A stretch of 64,000 nt of DNA from Escallonia rubra (taxonomy: Eukaryota; Streptophyta; Magnoliopsida; Escalloniales; Escalloniaceae). Every line of letters starts with the position of its first letter. Within the stretch, counting starts at the first letter, position 1. Below the pieces are notes generated by a model. The model did not search any database. It saw nothing but the letters and a program-made list of their open reading frames with translations, and was not told the DNA's origin. Made by a program: the position numbers and the translations under genes. Positions 29,386-42,200 of this stretch are shown here, in pieces. Location: contig JAVXUO010002884.1 of the NCBI GenBank assembly GCA_033065855.1, forward strand, positions 744,001 to 808,000. The letters are read 5' to 3'.

Positions 29386-31458
29386 GCATATATATATTGC
29401 TTTGGTGCATGGGCGTGCCAGGTGATTGGACCACGACGCTATGGTGTTTGGGGGAGTTTGCCTCTCTAACTTATTTTTCAGAAGAATTATGAGGACTTAA
29501 AAATATCCTCAAAGTTCTTTTAGCCTAATACTTTAGAACTTTTTCAGTGCTATTTAAGTTACTAATACTCCTACCTAATCTTCTCTTACTCTTAATCAAA
29601 TTAAGTACGTAGATACACCAAACACATGCAGTTTACATCTATATTGTTTACGGTGATCAACTTTGATTAACTAACAATACCTTGATTGTACAAAAGTTTC
29701 AATTCAAAGATTGGATACACTTTTAGAACACTACGAAGTATAAACAAATGACATCCATACCCATATATATGTGTACGCGCGCGCACATACACTCACTGAC
29801 ACACGAGAGGGAAAATGGAAAATGCATATGATTCTAATAAGTACCGATCAAATGTCATGATTGGAAAGGTAATCCAATGATAGAACCAAGCTTAGTATAT
29901 TTCTTGATGCATTCAGTTAAGGCATGCATGCATGTGGAATTCTGGTAATCTATTTGTTCTCTTTTCCACAAGTAAACAAAAGGTATAGATTCCCTTCATG
30001 ATCTTCGTTCGTTCTTTAATCACAGAGAACGTTAAATATTAATCAGTCAAAAAGAATTAGCATATATAACCCTTTCTTTTTTGTTTTTTTTTATGTGGTA
30101 TCAAAGGTTAGAGTTTTAATTACCAGTAAGCAGTCGACATAAGTTTCAAGCTAATTCAATTGTATTTTTCCCTATTCATTCATCACTATATATAGCTAAT
30201 TTTCTCTAGAGTCCATCCTTTATCTACAATGTTATCTACTATATATAGTTCTCCAATTTTCAGAATATATATCCACCGAGCAAAATTAGAATTTATATTT
30301 GCACAAGCCAGCATCGTCTATGTTCCAAACAATAGATTATAAATTTCAAAGTACCTTTCACATTAAAGTACGTACTTGTTGGGATCATAAGAACTTCTCC
30401 CATCTGCAGTGATAATTAAACTGTGTATTATAAGGACTCAGCTTTAACTTTTTGGGGGTTTGGATGAGACTCGTTACATAATTATTTTATTTAGTGCCTT
30501 TTCAGGTAAAATATATTACTGGATGTAAAGTGGATATATGATTAGCTCCTCATTCATGTACTCAACTTGATTATGTAAAGATCACATGTAGGGAGCAAGA
30601 GAGTATCAACATGCATGATGCTGATGCGATATATATGTACAGGGAAGTATACTTACTAACTGAAATAATATAAATGAAACCAGGCCTGATTGGGAATAAT
30701 CATGAAAAACCTAATATTGTAAGCAGGGGCCATGCTTATCATCTCCTTTAACCTCTTTTAAATCATACAAAACCAACAGTTAACAATTTTTCTTGCATCT
30801 TCTCCAATCATTACAAGTTTATTCTCTACACATATACAGGAGCTCGATCTCCCATCCTTCCTTCAGATTTTTGGATTTATCATGACATGCATGTGATTAA
30901 TGGCATACGTTTCATTGTAATTGAGAAGGGGTCGGGTAAACATATATATATGCAGCGCCGAGTAATCGCAAGGTTGTAATGGATGTTCGGAAGTAAAATG
31001 ATCGGAGGACACTACTACTCACGTAACAAGTAATTAAACGTGATCATCGCGGTAGTTCTTTTCTTTGAATTTGTGTTAATGTATTAGAGTGAATTATGAT
31101 ATACTATTGTTTCCCTTTTGTTTTTATCTGATCGATCTTCTCTATTTCCTTTTTTGCAAAATTTTATAGCAAACTCGTACTTTATTGTGTTTGATTGTGA
31201 ACCTCTCTGTCTTGTACATTTTTTTTATATATAGTAAGGACGTACATTTTATTAATAAAGATTTTTATAAGGCCGTCATGGCTGCATGGTAATTAATAAA
31301 TTACATAACTGACCTAGTATATTTAAGCTACAAAGTTGAATTTACAAATATCTAAATTCGAAGTAGTACAGTCCGTAGGTGCTCAGGTTCTTGCTTTACA
31401 AACAAAAGTTGTCACCAGCCCCCTTGGGCTGAGTATACACCGGGGTAACTCGAGATCT

Positions 31459-31477
31459 CCCCCCCCCCCCCCCCCCC
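31459..31477. repeat. Poly-C run of about 19 bases
   Basis: A homopolymer C tract following GATCT. Confidence 0.85.
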
Positions 31478-31839
31478 ATACCTTTCAAGGTTTCTTCTTT
31501 CCTTATTCTTTAACACCACGCTTTCAAAAAATGTATGGAATTATTATTCTATAAAATATTTAAACAACTTTACCAAAAATGGAAACAAAATATTCTTATA
31601 ACATAATTTCAAACAAAAAAATGGGAACACCATCCATAAAATAAACTAGACACAATTACATTAGTGGAAGAGGAGTGGTTGCAGCTAGAGGAGCTGGTGG
31701 ACGGTGGTAGGAGGTGGCCATGGCTTTCCCGGTGCACTTTCGTCACTGTGGACGGTGAAGAGAGTTTGGAGAGCAAACGCGAGGTGAAGGCTATGACAGT
31801 GAGTGAAACATAAAGCGGGAAGGCTATGGCCACCTCACT

Positions 31840-31897
31840 TTTCCCCACTAAAACCCACCATCGCTTCCCGAAGCGATGGTGGGTTTTAGTGGGGAAA
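31840..31897. repeat. Perfect 28-bp hairpin
   Basis: Arms 31840-31867 and 31870-31897 are exact reverse complements separated by two C bases (core GCTTC-CC-GAAGC; arm text includes CCCCACTAAAACCCACCATC). It sits beside a GGTGG-rich tract (about 31640-31830). Perfect pairing over 28 bp suggests a recent origin. Confidence 0.85.
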
Positions 31898-32074
31898 GTG
31901 ACGGTGGGTTTGGGATAGGGGTTGCAGCAATGGTATGACGTGGTAACGCTATGAATATGTTATGACGTGACTGTCAAGTGTCAACTGTGAATTTTATGCA
32001 GACATATCTATTTTATCCTAAACAAATATCCAAAAAGGTTGAAATCTTACATTCAATTGATAATTGGGACACTT

Positions 32075-32824
32075 AGGGTTCGTTTGACAAAAAATTTTTT
32101 TTGGTTTTCAGTTTTTAAAGAGCAGTTTTTTAAAGAGCAGCTTAATTTTTTTTTTTATAAAAACAAGTGGGTGTTTGATATCCCTTTTTTTTTTTAGGTT
32201 TTTTTTTTTGGTGTTTGGTAACCCTTTTTATTTTGACTTTTTTTTTTTGGTGGTTTGCGGTGGCGGTGGTAGGGTGCAGCGGTGGTGGCCGGCGGCCGGA
32301 GGTGGCTGCCGGCAGTCGCCGGCGGTGGTGGCCGGCGACGGAGGTGGTTGCCGGCAGTCTCCGACGGTGGTCACCGGCGGCCGGAGGTGGCTTCCGGCAG
32401 TCTCCGGCGGTGGTCACCGGCGGCCGGAGGTGGCTTCCGGCAGTCTCCGGCGGTGGTCACCGGCGGCCGGACGTGGCTGCCGGAGGTGGTCGCCGGCGGC
32501 CGGAGGTGGTGGCCGGTGGTGGTGGTGGTGGCCGGCGGCCGGAGGTGGCTGCCAGCAGTCTCCGGCGGTGGTCGCCGGTGGCCGGCGGTGGTCGCCTGAG
32601 GTGGCTGCCGGCGGTGGGAGGGTGGTGGTGGTGGTCTAAGAAAAAAAAACCAAAAGTGAAAAAAAAAACCAGTTTCTGGAGTTTTTTTTTTCTCTCTTTT
32701 TTACTTTTCAGTTTAAAAACTGTTTTTTACACTTCAAAAACAAACGGTTACCAAACGCTCCTTTTTTTTTCAGTTTTTAAACTGAAAAAAAAAATAGGAA
32801 ATTTTTTTTGTCAAACTAGGCCTA
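32075..32824. mobile_element. TIR element with a GC-rich minisatellite, upstream of PUCHI
   Basis: The left end TAGGGTTCGTTTGACAAAAA (from 32074/5) and the reverse complement of the right end, TAGGCCTAGTTTGACAAAAA, form inverted termini. Subterminal A/T runs and copies of TCAGTTTTTAAA lie next to both ends. TTA on the left and TAA on the right do not give a clean target duplication, so the superfamily (Tourist/Harbinger or hAT) is open. The centre is the 43-bp minisatellite described separately. The right end is about 225 bp from the PUCHI TATA-like box. Confidence 0.65.
32282..32635. repeat. 43-bp GC-rich minisatellite
   Basis: Two exact 43-bp units at 32371-32413 and 32414-32456 (each starting TCACCGGCGGCCGGAGGTGG) lie within a longer array of degenerate GGTGG/CCGGCGG units. 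Because 43 is not a multiple of three, each unit changes reading frame. This is why open frames of 105-204 codons appear in all three frames without being genes. Confidence 0.9.
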
Positions 32825-33048
32825 AATGATATTTGGGATAGCAAAAAGAAAAAGGAAATCACATACTATGAAGTATCATGGACAATAAATCCCACTATTT
32901 GAAATCTTGTATGTTTTGTTATCATGCTGCTCTGCTCTGCTCTGCGAGTGTGATTCGTGAGAGACGATACTTTGAAGGGTGCTGAAACAACAAATGTGGG
33001 GGCCGCGGCTTAATACCAAAAAATTAGAAAAGGTCTCCGGATAGTCGC

Positions 33049-33057
33049 TTATTTAAA
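33049..33057 (+). promoter_or_regulatory. Possible TATA box of PUCHI-like gene
   Basis: TTATTTAAA lies about 190 bp upstream of the start codon. A CT-rich leader follows, consistent with a short 5' untranslated region. Support is by position and composition only. Confidence 0.45.
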
Positions 33058-33237
33058 CGACTCACATCACATGCAAACCTCCAGCTTCCAGAAAAATAAA
33101 CCAACTCCGTCTCCTGCTACCTATAGCCTGTTGCTGCTCCTCGCTCTCCCTAGATTTTCAGGTGCTGCGGCCTCCCTCCTCTTGCTTAACACACACACCA
33201 CCGCGCCTAACGATTCATCAGTTACATATATATATAG

Positions 33238-34095
33238 ATGTCATCATCATCAAAGAGTGGTACTACTGCTGCTGGCGCTTCTAAGAAGAAGCAAACTCAG
33301 CAGGAAACCGGAGGAGGAAGGTTTCTCGGGGTACGGAGGAGGCCATGGGGACGATACGCGGCGGAGATAAGAGACCCTTCCACCAAAGAGCGGCATTGGC
33401 TCGGCACCTTCGACACCGCCGAGGAAGCCGCCCTCGCCTACGACCGTGCCGCCCGCTCCATGCGTGGCTCCCGTGCACGCACCAACTTCGTCTACTCCGA
33501 CATGCCTCCCGGCTCCTCCGTCACCTCCATTGTCTCCCCCGACGACCCCTCCTCCAATATTCTTAACGCACTCGCAATCAACGATCACCCCAACCCCCAC
33601 CACCAACACCATCATCAAGAACACTACTTCTTCTCCCCTCCGGCTGCTCCCCCCCCACCCCACCCGAACCATCTCGCCTTTAATATTGATCATCACCATC
33701 ATGATGCTTCTAATTCCAGTGCCACTACTCAAGTCCCATATGACCAATATCAGCAACCACCGCCCACACTCTACTTTGACGACCATAAGAATAACAACGA
33801 CCAATTGTATGATGGTGGGTCGGAGCTGCCTCCTCTGCCTTGCGACCTTTCGGCTAATTCCTTCGGCTCCAACGCTACTGCAGACTCGGGGTATGATGCG
33901 GGGAGTTGGACCGACCCAACGAGGCTCTTTGGGTACTCGGACACGTCAGCCGGATACGAAACCACGGGCAATGGGCCGTACGCGGGGTTCGATTCCAGCA
34001 GTTACGTACATAGCCCGCTCTTCGGACAGATGCCATCGGTTTCGGATGCGGATGGGTTCGAACCTTTCCATTTGGGCTCTTCAGCATTTTTCTAA
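33238..34095 (+). CDS. PUCHI: PUCHI-like AP2/ERF transcription factor
   Basis: An intronless 285-codon ORF. One AP2/ERF domain spans residues about 29-86 ([19 protein letters not shown], then [20 protein letters not shown], then ARTNFVY), with the ERF-type AAEIRD. It is followed by [18 protein letters not shown], a stretch typical of PUCHI/LEP and the grass BD1/FRIZZY PANICLE clade. Further conserved blocks are [10 protein letters not shown] at about 197 and [15 protein letters not shown] near the C-terminus, both recalled from Arabidopsis PUCHI (ERF086). The middle is rich in His, Pro and Asn, as in many activation regions. PUCHI acts in the nucleus in lateral root primordia, floral meristem identity and bract suppression. 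LEP is the main alternative, but the C-terminal blocks favour PUCHI. Confidence 0.9.
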   Translation: MSSSSKSGTTAAGASKKKQTQQETGGGRFLGVRRRPWGRYAAEIRDPSTKERHWLGTFDTAEEAALAYDRAARSMRGSRARTNFVYSDMPPGSSVTSIVSPDDPSSNILNALAINDHPNPHHQHHHQEHYFFSPPAAPPPPHPNHLAFNIDHHHHDASNSSATTQVPYDQYQQPPPTLYFDDHKNNNDQLYDGGSELPPLPCDLSANSFGSNATADSGYDAGSWTDPTRLFGYSDTSAGYETTGNGPYAGFDSSSYVHSPLFGQMPSVSDADGFEPFHLGSSAFF

Positions 34096-37000
34096 TTGCA
34101 GTTGCAGGGCAGACCACTGGGCCACTGACAATGGAACGGACCGCGCATGGCAGGGCTGGGCTGGGCTGAGAATGACCCATTGGGCTATTGAGTTGAACCT
34201 TACCACGACTAGTACTGCTACTTATATATAATATACATATATATATATATGAATGTAATGTGTGTGTGGGTGTGACTACTGTGTACGAATGGTGTGTGTG
34301 TTTGTAGTGTGTACTCTCTCTATATATATAGCTCTATTTTATTATTTCTGTCCAACCTTAATCGGCTTTATGTTATTTACTCATCGTACCTTTTTGGGTT
34401 TGCTGGAGGTGGTCAGCTATACCACCCACTTTCCAATGTACACGTGTTACGAGTGATTAATAAATCAGTAATTTTTCTCTCTTTGATTTTTGGGAATTTC
34501 TCCATATATTGACTCTATTTAAAATTTAGCCAGTATTTTACGATGATATTTTATTTTGACCGACGAGGCTTTGAAGCCGACAAACATGTTACGACATAGA
34601 TCATGCAACCTCATCGTTATTGCTTGGACTCAGTGTTTTCATATCCTCTTTGCAGCCAATCATCGTGCCTGTGTCAACTCATCGCCCAACTTGCTGATCC
34701 TTTAGTCTAATTGCACACAGTTTCTCGCTGCTACTAGTTAGAATAGCTTTTACTATTCAAGTTTTGAAACACGATCGATCTTATTTGCCTTCACATTAAC
34801 ATAAGCTTTCCTTTGATGCTTTGAACTTTTCCTCGACGTTTCAAGTTTTAAAGTGTGAAAGTCTTTAAAAAATAAACCAAGACCAACAACTTCCTTCTTA
34901 AAATATAACATTTGGTCAATTGTATCACCGACTTTCAAACTTCTTAATATTTACAATTTTTCTTGAAAGGCATCAAAAGTGTTGGGCCTACCAAACATTT
35001 ATTAATTTCCATCTCCATTATCCAGCGGTGCTTCATTCATAGATTTGGTTTAGTATTCTCATGCCATGCCTAAGATAGATTGTTCCCTGTACTGACCCCT
35101 TAAAGTTTTATGTTTGTAAATTGTTTGAAGAGAAAACTCGAAAATTAGTCTCCATCTCCCCGCCTCATAGTCTTGGTTATCATGCATGTTTACCTTTTTT
35201 TTGTAAGATCAACCGTCACCGATGAAAATTAGCACAGTTTTAACGTGAATTTTTAAAAAGTAATATGAGAGGCTCACCCTCAACTAATAACCATGATGCA
35301 TCAAACACTAGCCATCAATACATTGTTAGAGCCATTAATGACTTAAGGGTCTTATGAAAGCTCAAAAAAAATATTTGCTCACAAGATATCAATGGGTAAA
35401 CATGAACAAAAACAGTGTTCTATAAGATCTTGTGTTTGGAGAAGGCATCGATGATAAAAGCGCCATGCATGTGTGACAGAATGTTCTTCAAAACTAGCAA
35501 GAAGGCTCTTGCTAATAAAGTGCTTATTTTCTAACAAACAAAAAAAAAGGGCATAGCCAGATCCCTAATATCCATCACCCCCACTCGAACTCTGTTTGAA
35601 GCAACTCTTTCAATTATCTCCTCAACTCTTACACCTCTCAGGTTATCCTATAAATTGCCATTGCCCGTGGCTTAACCCGTGGTTCAATGATCCACCTCCC
35701 TCCAATATAAAAGTCTCTTCGTCCAATGGCATGACATGTTTTTACTCTCAAAGGAAAACTACTATTACAACGGTGGGTTTCAATCGTTTTCGTCGTTCCC
35801 AACTAGCCTAGTCATAAAAATTATTTCGCCATTTTTTACTCTCTTACATGAGATGTCCATAAATGTATCAATGCACTACATACGATTGATATCCGAGTCT
35901 TTATCGTAGGGGTCCATCGTCCTCTTCAACTTATCTTCAATACCCACAAGAAGTGACAAAGTCAGAAAATTGGCACGAGGTGGATACCTAACTGAATAGA
36001 AACATATTCCCAAAATGTCGTCACAATATCGTATATAACCCAACAATTAGGTAACCTGGCCGAGCATAAGTCCAACGGGCTTGAGTGAAGTCGTATGTTA
36101 TTTTATTGGTAGTCATTTCACACATTGCTCCCAGTTTGATGGTCGAGCAAATATGCAAGTTACCAAAAAGTTCTTTTGTCAACCAATACCTTATTAGACT
36201 AAATAGTCGTCTAGATTTGTGTCCTGTCATGTCCCACCTTTTTGTGAAACATATGGAGTGCAATTAAGAATATCATAATATCATATTAGGTGATTCAGAT
36301 CTACAACACACTGGAGCGAACACCTAAGTCATTTGAATTAAAATAACACCCATTAATATCCAAAAAAATAACACGCTTGAACACACAAATCAGTAATGGA
36401 ACCAGGTTTTGGCAGTCCAATAGAAACCCAAATCACGGTACAGCTGAAAGCTGAAAAAGGTAAAAGAAAAATAAACAAGGTGATTCAAATTTGGAGAGAC
36501 AAGAGACAAGATGATGAGATTACTTGAGAGAGAAAAATTGGATCTGCAATTTCCATGCGACGTACAGATGACGACGAGGGAATGGCCAGTGGAGCTCGGC
36601 ACTCCCTATTGATTGATGTAACTTGTGTGTGTTTGTGTTAGTATACCAGTAGGTGGGCACGTTTCTCCTTGTGCTACCTGTGGCATTCGCCTCTGCCTAC
36701 AGGGCTACATTATAGCACATCGCTTACAATCTGCTCTAATCATGTTCATAACGACAAAAAATCATGACCAGGCCAGATGGCAGTGACTCCTTTAAATGGT
36801 TAAGCGAGTAGGTATGGAAGTAAATCACAAACTTGTTCATTTCCAATCTACCAAATAGTGCACAATGAATCTGGAACTGATGGGTTGAACAGGTACAGAG
36901 TAAGGCCTATCACAAAACTCTTTCGCTCTTGATGTGATACGAGATGTTACTTCAGAAATAGCCCATGAGTGCAGAGTTGATGCGGAGGCGGGAGATCCAT

Positions 37001-37128
37001 CCATCTTAGCACGTTGAAGCACATGGACCTAATCTTGGTGTGAATTGCCCCGTGAGTTTAACTAAATCTCATTCCAACTATTACGTAAAAACGCAATGAC
37101 CTAAACACCCTAATTATTGACACACGTT
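34096..37128. other. Intergenic region between PUCHI and the 37-kb hAT element
   Basis: The PUCHI 3' flank contains (AT) tracts at about 34224-34251. Beyond that the sequence is AT-rich without recognisable genes, apart from one minus-strand candidate exon near 36.9 kb. Confidence 0.55.
36852..37022 (-). other. Orphan candidate exon on the minus strand
   Basis: A minus-strand ORF starts at 37022 (a second ATG is at 37004). It encodes about 57 residues of non-repetitive, protein-like text (HSWAISEVTSRITSRAKEFC, then PYSVPVQPISSRF) and runs into a possible GT donor at 36851-36850. I do not recognise the protein and found no convincing next exon downstream; a small exon-like piece at about 36540-36600 is uncertain. 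It may be a gene fragment, part of a transcript, or chance. Confidence 0.2.
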
Positions 37129-38580
37129 TAAGGATGGCAATGAGACGAGTCGGATGCGGATCTTATACCTCCCCGCCCTGACCCGCCATCGGGTTATATA
37201 ATTTCAATACCATAACCGACCCTAACATATTATAGGAAACCTGTCCCCGCTCCGCCCCACCCCGACCCTCCCTTTAGCCATCAAAACCCGCCCCAAAAGT
37301 TGATTATTATTCCAAACAAGATTTATCATAAAACAGCAAAAAGAAAACTTTCAAACATGTGATATACAAGTCACAAAAGAAACGAGGAAAAGCTTTAGAC
37401 TCAAAGAATTCTAAAACAAAAAAGTATCATACATAATACCCAAGTATGCTCAGAATTTATAAGTAGCATGATGTAAGAGATCTCCCAATTCTCTTGCTTA
37501 TTTACATGCTTAAATCTAGTCAGACAAACTCATAAAAACTTGATTCTACACTACAACTCTGTACTGATTGTTGGATTGGGTTACAAAATGTTCAACTATG
37601 CAAAACAATAGCATTTGCTATCGTTGAGAAGTTGAATTCCCAGCAATTTTTCACTCTGAAACATGCCTAAATCCGGTTGCCATAATGCCATTCCACATAT
37701 TGCAGAAAATCCCACTATTGACAAAAAAAAGGGATTATACTTAACAATGATAATTACATTATTACAATAACAATAACAATTATACTATTACAGATTAACT
37801 GACAATAAAATGGAGCTAACCTTCAGGAGTGGAATCAGTGACAGGAGACTGTAAATGGAACATTAGCTTTTCTTTTTCAATGCTCTACCCTAAGATTACT
37901 TCTAGCAAATTCACTCGTGCTATGGCTTAATCCCGACCGGTCTTCTAACTCACGGTGAGGTGGTCGCCAATAAATAGTCTTCTTAGCGGTTAACTGATGA
38001 TGAAGGTGGAGATGGTGGTGATGCCGTAACGGTGCTTGGTCGAGATAGAGGTGGACGGATGGTGGAGGTGAGGTGATGGTGACGGTTTTCGGCGAGGTGG
38101 AAGTGGATGGCTTTGGTGCTTTGGTGAACTGTGAGGTAATTGTGAGTTGTAACGGTGGTGGGTGGCCGTCGGCGCTGGTCGCAGATGGTGAGGGGGAGAG
38201 GGAGAGAAGAAGGATGCGCGGCCGCCGACAAGGAAGGTCGGCAAAGTCGCCGAGAAGGAGAGGAAGAACTGCAGCGGCGTGATCTCAGGTTTAGTCGACA
38301 GAGAGAAGATAGAAATTAGGGTTGTGTAGGAAATCTTATATATATGTTTTGGATATACGGCTATGGTTAAAAGATAAATTAGGGTTAATATACCGGGGCG
38401 GGAACAGGTCGCGGGGTTAGGCAGGTTGGATGAAATACCACACCCGACCCTAACTCGCTGCGAATTTTTTTAAAAAAAATCATACCTGTCCCGTGACTCA
38501 GTCAATGTCAAAATGACCCACTTCTCTCGGACCGGGGTGGGTCGGAGATCCGCCGATTGCGGGTCTTATTGCCATCCCTA
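37129..38580. mobile_element. 1.45-kb hAT-like non-autonomous element
   Basis: The ends are TAAGGATGGCAAT (37129) and ATTGCCATCCCTA (ending 38580), inverted repeats with one mismatch. This GGATGGCAAT terminus, with GGGCGGGT/CCCGACCC subterminal repeats, is common in plant non-autonomous hAT elements. The flanks CACACGTT and CACATATT agree at 6 of 8 bases, a worn 8-bp target duplication. A GC-rich tract (about 37980-38290) inside has overlapping open frames that look like captured or low-complexity sequence. No transposase was seen. Confidence 0.75.
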
Positions 38581-39274
38581 CACATATTCTAGACACAGAA
38601 GACTCTTATCATGGTATTTAGCTAAATTATGCTCATGTGTCAGGTTTATCAATGGATATGGGGCATAATTATCCAATAAAATAATAATTATTTTAGTAAG
38701 AAAAGCGTTTTAACAAGTAAATTGGTTTAGTTTGGTTTGGAGTGAGGTGATTTTAGTAAGAAAGAATCATGCTTATATCATCGTGAAGGTGTTAAGTGTT
38801 ACCTAATCCTGTCGTAAAATCTTCTTTATTTGTTAGACAAAACTAGTAAACTACCCACAATATCTGAACTTTAACCTGCAATAGAAATTTTAGGGTAAAA
38901 GGGAGAGGATATATATGGAGGTAATTGGAATCAAAGTCACAGGAGGTTAAGAAATAGCGGAAAAAGGCAAAACGTAAAACCCGGTTATCCCACGACTGAT
39001 ATGTGGCTGCCTTCCTTACCTGACCTTTGATGTCACAGATCAAAATATACATATGCGACGAAGCCATGCGCAGGCAGCGCCCTCTCCCACTCCCCACGAA
39101 TCAAATCTCACTTTTTTAGCCCATGTCTACCCAACCCTCGTCATACCACTCGACTCGATGACAAAACCCCACCCTTTCGGTCCCGTTGCTGTTGCAGGCG
39201 ATTGCCTATCCGCTCTATCTCCAACCCAATTCAGCTGAATTTAGTTCAATTGATTTGTTTCCGCTGTTGACTTG
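38581..39274 (+). promoter_or_regulatory. KUP4-like upstream region
   Basis: About 700 bp between the hAT element and the transporter start codon. The last 200 bp are C/T-rich, as expected of a leader. No TATA box stands out. Confidence 0.4.
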
Positions 39275-42200
39275 ATGCAAATGGAGCCAGAGTCTGGTGC
39301 TTCCACTTCTCGAAACCCTTCCCAGGTACGGCTTCCTTCTTTTACCCTCCTTTCCCTCTTGTTAATGCGTATGTTGGGGTTCTTTTGCATCTGATTGCTA
39401 CAACTAATCCTTTCCAGAATATTTCACGTTCCTACGATTTAAATAGTTCGACAAGCCGCAGAAATGGATGGTTCTTCTTGTTTAGAAGTTTGTAAGGCTT
39501 AATTTTCGGTGAAAGAGTAGATCTATTCGTCTCCATGTTTGGATTTGATTGGGGTTAAATCAAATCGTCTATCTAGAAGTTCTACTGGATGTTTGAGCTG
39601 CTGAGCATTTGGCGTCTTAACCTCATATATTTTTTCACCTCTCTTTTATTCTTAAGCTGCACAGAAGCAATTTAAGCGCAGCTCCTCTAGAAATTTTCTT
39701 CAATGCAGAAATGTTTGCTTCCCATGTTAAACCCCTGTACTTAAATTGCTGCTTGCGATTGGGGTTTTCCGTTGAGCCTGGTAAGCAGTAATTGGTATGG
39801 GGAAAAATAGAAAACATCCACAACATACATAGCTGATCAACTTGCCACTTGTAAACTGTTATGCCACAGTATTATAACTAACGGGGGTGATCTTATATGA
39901 TCAGCTGTGCCAGAGAAGAGATTGATGAAGACTTTTTATGTCTTGGTGTGTTTTACCTACTGACAGAGGTTTTGGTTATGATGTTTACCTCTTACTGCAT
40001 CACCAACACCACACTTTTTTATTTCATAAATCAACATCACACGTTTTATTTCATAAATCAACATTACACCTTTTGTACGGGTATATTTTTGTGTGCATTA
40101 CGTGCGGTTGGTAAAACGTCTCATTCAATTGGTAAACTTGTTGCATATAGTGCTGCAAGCTGCTTATTTCCTACACAGTTTATGCTGCACAGTGTAGGCT
40201 TTTGAACCATGACTAGTGCAGGCATTAGTTTTTACTTACCCCGAATGAAAAAAGGCAAATTTAAACAAAATAACAGTTGCCCGAGTCTACGTCGTTTAGT
40301 GGGTTCTGCATTTTGGAGAGGCAATGGGGGCATTACTGTAACGGCCCGGAAATCTGGAACTCCGGAACTCCGGACCCCCGAAGCGCTAACCTATAACATC
40401 GCCACATATCATAGGACCTGGCATAATTTCAGATCTTCCAAAGCAACATAACCCTAAGTTCTTCCAACAACGTAAAGTTCTACAAAAGGAATTCCAACCT
40501 TGAGTTGTTAAAAATTTATGCATAAGCTCTTAACTAAACACACTAACTGTACAGGCCCCAAATTAATTCTAATCTCTATTAATTTAATTAAACATCACTG
40601 AAAATATCTATTATCTCTCATTTTATTATTTTTCATCGCTAAAATTATAATTTACATTTATGCCCCTAAAGTTTTCCAAAATTACAAAATGACCCAAAAG
40701 TTTTCAAAATTGCATTTTTTCCCCAAAATTAGTTTAAACTTCCACTCTCTACTACTACCCGAGTATTGCTCAAAATTATTGCCCGTTTTTTTTCTTTTCT
40801 GGAGCACATATGGTTATTTTAAACGGCTCCCAAAGTTCGGAACATTACAATTACCTTATGGAATGCTAGCAGATCGGATGATGAGGAGAAATGTATTTTC
40901 TGAAAAGCAGTGTAATCTGCAATTTGATGGTAATAAAAGAAAATAAAGGTGGTTTAAAGTTCATTTATCCTTTACCTTACTGGGTGGAGTGAGGATTCGG
41001 AAATGGATTAGTGGTTACATGGGAATATGTTTCCAGTCAAAAAGATTTAGGCAGAACTATCAGCTGTGAGAAACTAATCTAGGGTTCATGCTGTACAACA
41101 AAATGAAATTACTGCTTAACTGTGAGATATAATTCACATTAGGGTGCTATCTGCAATGATAGGAAGATAAATGGGGGTGAGGCAGTAAAATAAGATTGGT
41201 GCCTTGTAATGTTACAAAAGGAAATTGTGCCTTGAGCTCTATGGTGAGAAATGGTTGTATAGCCAGACACTTTGAAGGGCTTCCTAATCATTGTGGTTTC
41301 TCAATGTTTTCAGAGTTGTCATATCTTTCCGCTTGTCTTTTCTTTTTCTTTTTTTAAGGGTGGGTGGGTTCTATTAATCTTCTGAATGTACATGGTGGCA
41401 TCAATAGCTATCTTTCTCTTCCTCTTTCATTCAATTTCACATTCGACATTGGTTAATACTCAATATGTAAGGGCCCTTTTTTCTTCTTCATTCATGGGCA
41501 ATTCTGAGTTCACGGCTCAAGTATGACCAAACAATGGTAAGCTTGAAGAGTCTACTACTTAGATTGAAGTTGTTGCCCTTGATGTGATATTAACATGAAA
41601 TTTTCTATTTTTTTAAACAACATATGAGCGTTTGGATGGCCTTATTAGTATATGGTTGATATGCATGTGCTTGCAGGTTTCTTGGAGGAATCTTTCCAGG
41701 AATCTATTATTGGCATACCAAAGCTTTGGTGTGGTATATGGAGACTTGAGCACTTCACCTCTATATGTGTATCGAAGTGTATTTATCGGGAAGCTGCAGA
41801 ACCACCAAACTCCAGATGCAATATTTGGTGCATTTTCATTGATCTTTTGGACTTTAACTTTGATTCCTTTACTCAAATACGTGTTCATCCTGTTGAGTGC
41901 TGATGATAATGGTGAAGGTGGGTTGACACACAAATAAACAAAATACTTGGTGATAAAGCCTGTGACCTATATGTATTTCACCAAGATTCTTTTTCCGACA
42001 AGTAACCAAGACCATTACACTTGTTTCAGGTGGCACATTTGCTCTTTACTCGTTACTTTGCAGGCATGCGAAGTTTAGTTTACTTCCTAATCAACAAGCA
42101 GCTGATGAAGAGTTGTCTGCTTATAAATATGGCCCCTCAGGGGTGTCTCCATCCTCTTTGCCACTGAAGAGATTTCTTGAAAAGCATAAAAAGTCACGGA

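Larger units (their letters stand above)
24542..33048. other. 8.5-kb intergenic region, no gene recognised
   Basis: After the Nudix 3' flank I see simple repeats, C and G homopolymers (25294-25310, 27834-27851, 31459-31477), a low-complexity CCA/CAC-rich tract (about 27180-27550), an LTR-like relic ending near 28982, a (CA)n array, a perfect hairpin at 31.87 kb, and a TIR element just before PUCHI. The small ORFs here are low-complexity and unsupported. Confidence 0.6.

Noticed and set aside
32142..32829. Overlapping open frames of 91-204 codons on both strands
   Set aside because: They are produced by the 43-bp GC-rich minisatellite, which stays open in all frames, plus flanking poly-A/T; there is no protein-like composition.
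33250..34231. Long antisense and alternate-frame ORFs over PUCHI (184, 261 and 101 codons)
   Set aside because: Shadows of the GC-rich AP2/ERF coding frame; only the 285-codon frame has the AP2 domain and conserved blocks.
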